From NCBI GenBank assembly GCA_016208845.1, contig JACQXH010000081.1, positions 1 through 6,487 on the forward strand: a stretch of 6,487 nt of DNA, given 5' to 3'. Made by a program: the position numbers and the translations under genes. Shown in pieces: positions 5,730 to 6,487 of this stretch. The stretch's first letter is position 1. The number at the start of each line of letters is the position of its first letter. This DNA comes from Nitrospirota bacterium. Its GTDB lineage: Bacteria; Nitrospirota; Thermodesulfovibrionia; UBA6902; BMS3Bbin08. The notes under the pieces were generated by a model, which searched no databases, was not told where the DNA came from, and saw only the letters and a program-made list of their open reading frames with translations.

Positions 5730-6071
5730 GTGGCTGTAGAATCAGGAAACCTCATACTAAAAAAATTCCTTAACGAAATAGACCGATTGCGGGTAGAGCT
5801 ATCCAGAGCCAAAAAGAAAAATATTTATGAAGAGGCCAAAAACAATGAGATGCTCAAACAGTTAGAGCGTCTAAAAACAGAACTCAATAATTATAAACTG
5901 CAAAAAAGGCGTTCTCTCCGGAGAACCGTTACACCCCCGCGCGATAAAATAGACCTTGCCTGCAATATAAGATGGTCGCTCAAAACTCCTCCTCACGGCT
6001 TCACCAGCATGGGCGTTGAGATCATCAACCCGCATCAGAAGTATGAGGAATTTTTTAGTAACCTGCATTAG
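5730..6071 (+). CDS. Small coiled-coil protein with a PilZ-like C-terminal remnant
   Basis: I chose the GTG start because GGGGAG (5718-5723) lies six bases upstream. An in-frame TTG at 5706 has no ribosome site, and the ATGATGATG at 5710 is out of frame and stops quickly. The 113-residue product has no signal peptide or membrane segment. Residues about 8-58 form a heptad-like, charged coiled coil (FLNEIDRLRVEL, LKQLERLKTEL). RRSLR at 60-64 resembles the RxxxR box of PilZ c-di-GMP-binding domains. IDLACNIRWSL (74-84) and FTSMGVEIIN (91-100) resemble their last strands (VvW...GVeF). The D/NxSxxG box and the strands between are absent, so this is either a PilZ gene with an internal in-frame deletion or an unrelated small protein. 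No function is assigned. It stands alone on the plus strand, probably with its own promoter. Confidence 0.6.
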   Translation: MAVESGNLILKKFLNEIDRLRVELSRAKKKNIYEEAKNNEMLKQLERLKTELNNYKLQKRRSLRRTVTPPRDKIDLACNIRWSLKTPPHGFTSMGVEIINPHQKYEEFFSNLH

Positions 6072-6381
6072 CAGTTTCCCGTATTGATTCTATTAACCCG
6101 GAAAATGCATTTGACCACATATTATAGCAGGCAGGGATGGCTGAAAAAGCTCTATTCGTCCGGCACAGCACGGATTCGATCGAACAACACCTTTGGTTAC
6201 TTATGATAACTGCTTTTAGCGGTTTGATTTTATACAGTCAATCTGACGCATGATTTGAATAAAAATCTTGTTGCTTTATAGAGGTTTTGATGGCATTTTT
6301 GCCTGCTGTCTGACTATGTTATTGAATTTTTTGGGTTAGGAGCCTGTCGGACTTAGGGCGTGAGTAGTGTAAAATAGACGC
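6072..6381. other. Gap between the coiled-coil gene and the transposase, largely featureless
   Basis: Nothing convincing is encoded in these 310 bases. They hold one 38-codon frame (6137-6253, listed separately), an eight-base inverted pair AGCAGGCA/TGCCTGCT (6127-6134 with 6300-6307) and, in the last 40 bases or so, the presumed left end of the insertion sequence. No intrinsic terminator for the upstream gene was recognised. Confidence 0.4.
6137..6253 (+). CDS. Possible 38-residue membrane-spanning peptide (doubtful)
   Basis: The frame opens ATG-GCT-GAA-AAA (MAEKALFVRH) and ends at TGA 6251-6253. The N-terminal half is polar, followed by one hydrophobic stretch (HLWLLMITAFSGLILY, residues 18-33) long enough for a short membrane helix. 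AGG (6130-6132 region) lies about four bases before the ATG, giving a crude ribosome site. The frame is bounded upstream by a stop. Size and context fit either a small membrane peptide or chance, and I recognise no family. Confidence 0.15.
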   Translation: MAEKALFVRHSTDSIEQHLWLLMITAFSGLILYSQSDA

Positions 6382-6487
6382 ATGAGAAAATTTATAGACA
6401 TAGACAGAGAAACACCAATGTTGTTGCCATGCGATTTGAGGGACTGGATACCGGAAGACGATATGGTGCAGTTCATCATAGAGTCAG
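6341..6487 (+). mobile_element. Left end of an IS1182-type insertion sequence (truncated by the window edge)
   Basis: The transposase start at 6382 is preceded by a short leader, as usual for insertion sequences. The terminal inverted repeat probably starts at or near AGCCTGTCGGACTTAGG (6341-6357), judged from position and its non-coding, GC-richer composition next to AT-rich DNA. The right end lies outside the window, so neither the inverted repeat nor a target duplication can be confirmed. Confidence 0.5.
6382..6487 (+). CDS. IS1182-family transposase, N-terminal fragment (runs off the right edge)
   Basis: Thirty-five codons are visible, starting MRKFIDIDRETPMLLPCDLR and continuing DWIPEDDMVQFIIES. 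The pattern LLP-x-DLRDW-[IV]-PEDD-x-x-x-F is the characteristic opening of IS1182-family DDE transposases, which cut and rejoin the element's ends during transposition. The catalytic DDE residues lie beyond the edge, so intactness cannot be judged. No Shine-Dalgarno precedes the ATG, which is common for transposases kept at low expression. A TAAAAT (6370-6375) might be a -10 box but would lie very close to the start. Confidence 0.78.
   Translation, partial: MRKFIDIDRETPMLLPCDLRDWIPEDDMVQFIIES

Noticed and set aside
5871..6068. 65-residue minus-strand open frame
   Set aside because: It is the antisense shadow of the coiled-coil gene, with no independent support.

Overview
The window looks like chromosomal DNA from a Gram-negative, probably anaerobic bacterium, perhaps Nitrospirota or a former deltaproteobacterial lineage. 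This rests on an EF-G with the HGGAGKT P-loop, an RseC/MucC-family protein, and a citramalate synthase beside an archaeal-type phosphoglycerate mutase-like gene. The placement is an inference from protein style and gene mix; no marker gene settles it.

Layout: five genes lie head to tail on the minus strand. In transcription order they are an apgM-like gene (4303-5465, broken by an internal deletion), lysC aspartate kinase (2843-4063), cimA citramalate synthase (1036-2598), an RseC/MucC-family membrane protein (519-950) and the first 65 codons of an EF-G-type GTPase (1-197, running off the edge). On the plus strand are a small coiled-coil protein with a PilZ-like tail (5730-6071) and the start of an IS1182-type transposase (6382 to the right edge). 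The interval 5466-5729 is an AT-rich divergent promoter region.

LysC opens the aspartate family (lysine, threonine, methionine). CimA makes citramalate, a threonine-independent route to 2-oxobutyrate and isoleucine. The ApgM-like protein is either a glycolytic mutase or, as suspected for family members beside aspartate-pathway genes, a stand-in homoserine kinase. RseC and EF-G have no metabolic link to these three.

The main points of interest are: (1) apgM has lost about 30-35 codons, including the family's DHPTP metal-ligand motif, while its tail survives in another frame; (2) lysC has a strong internal Shine-Dalgarno and ATG at codon 247, predicting a separate 160-residue regulatory subunit; (3) all four gaps in the minus-strand gene string contain palindromic repeats, two of them equal-length copies with compensatory stem changes. 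I found no convincing new multi-gene system.
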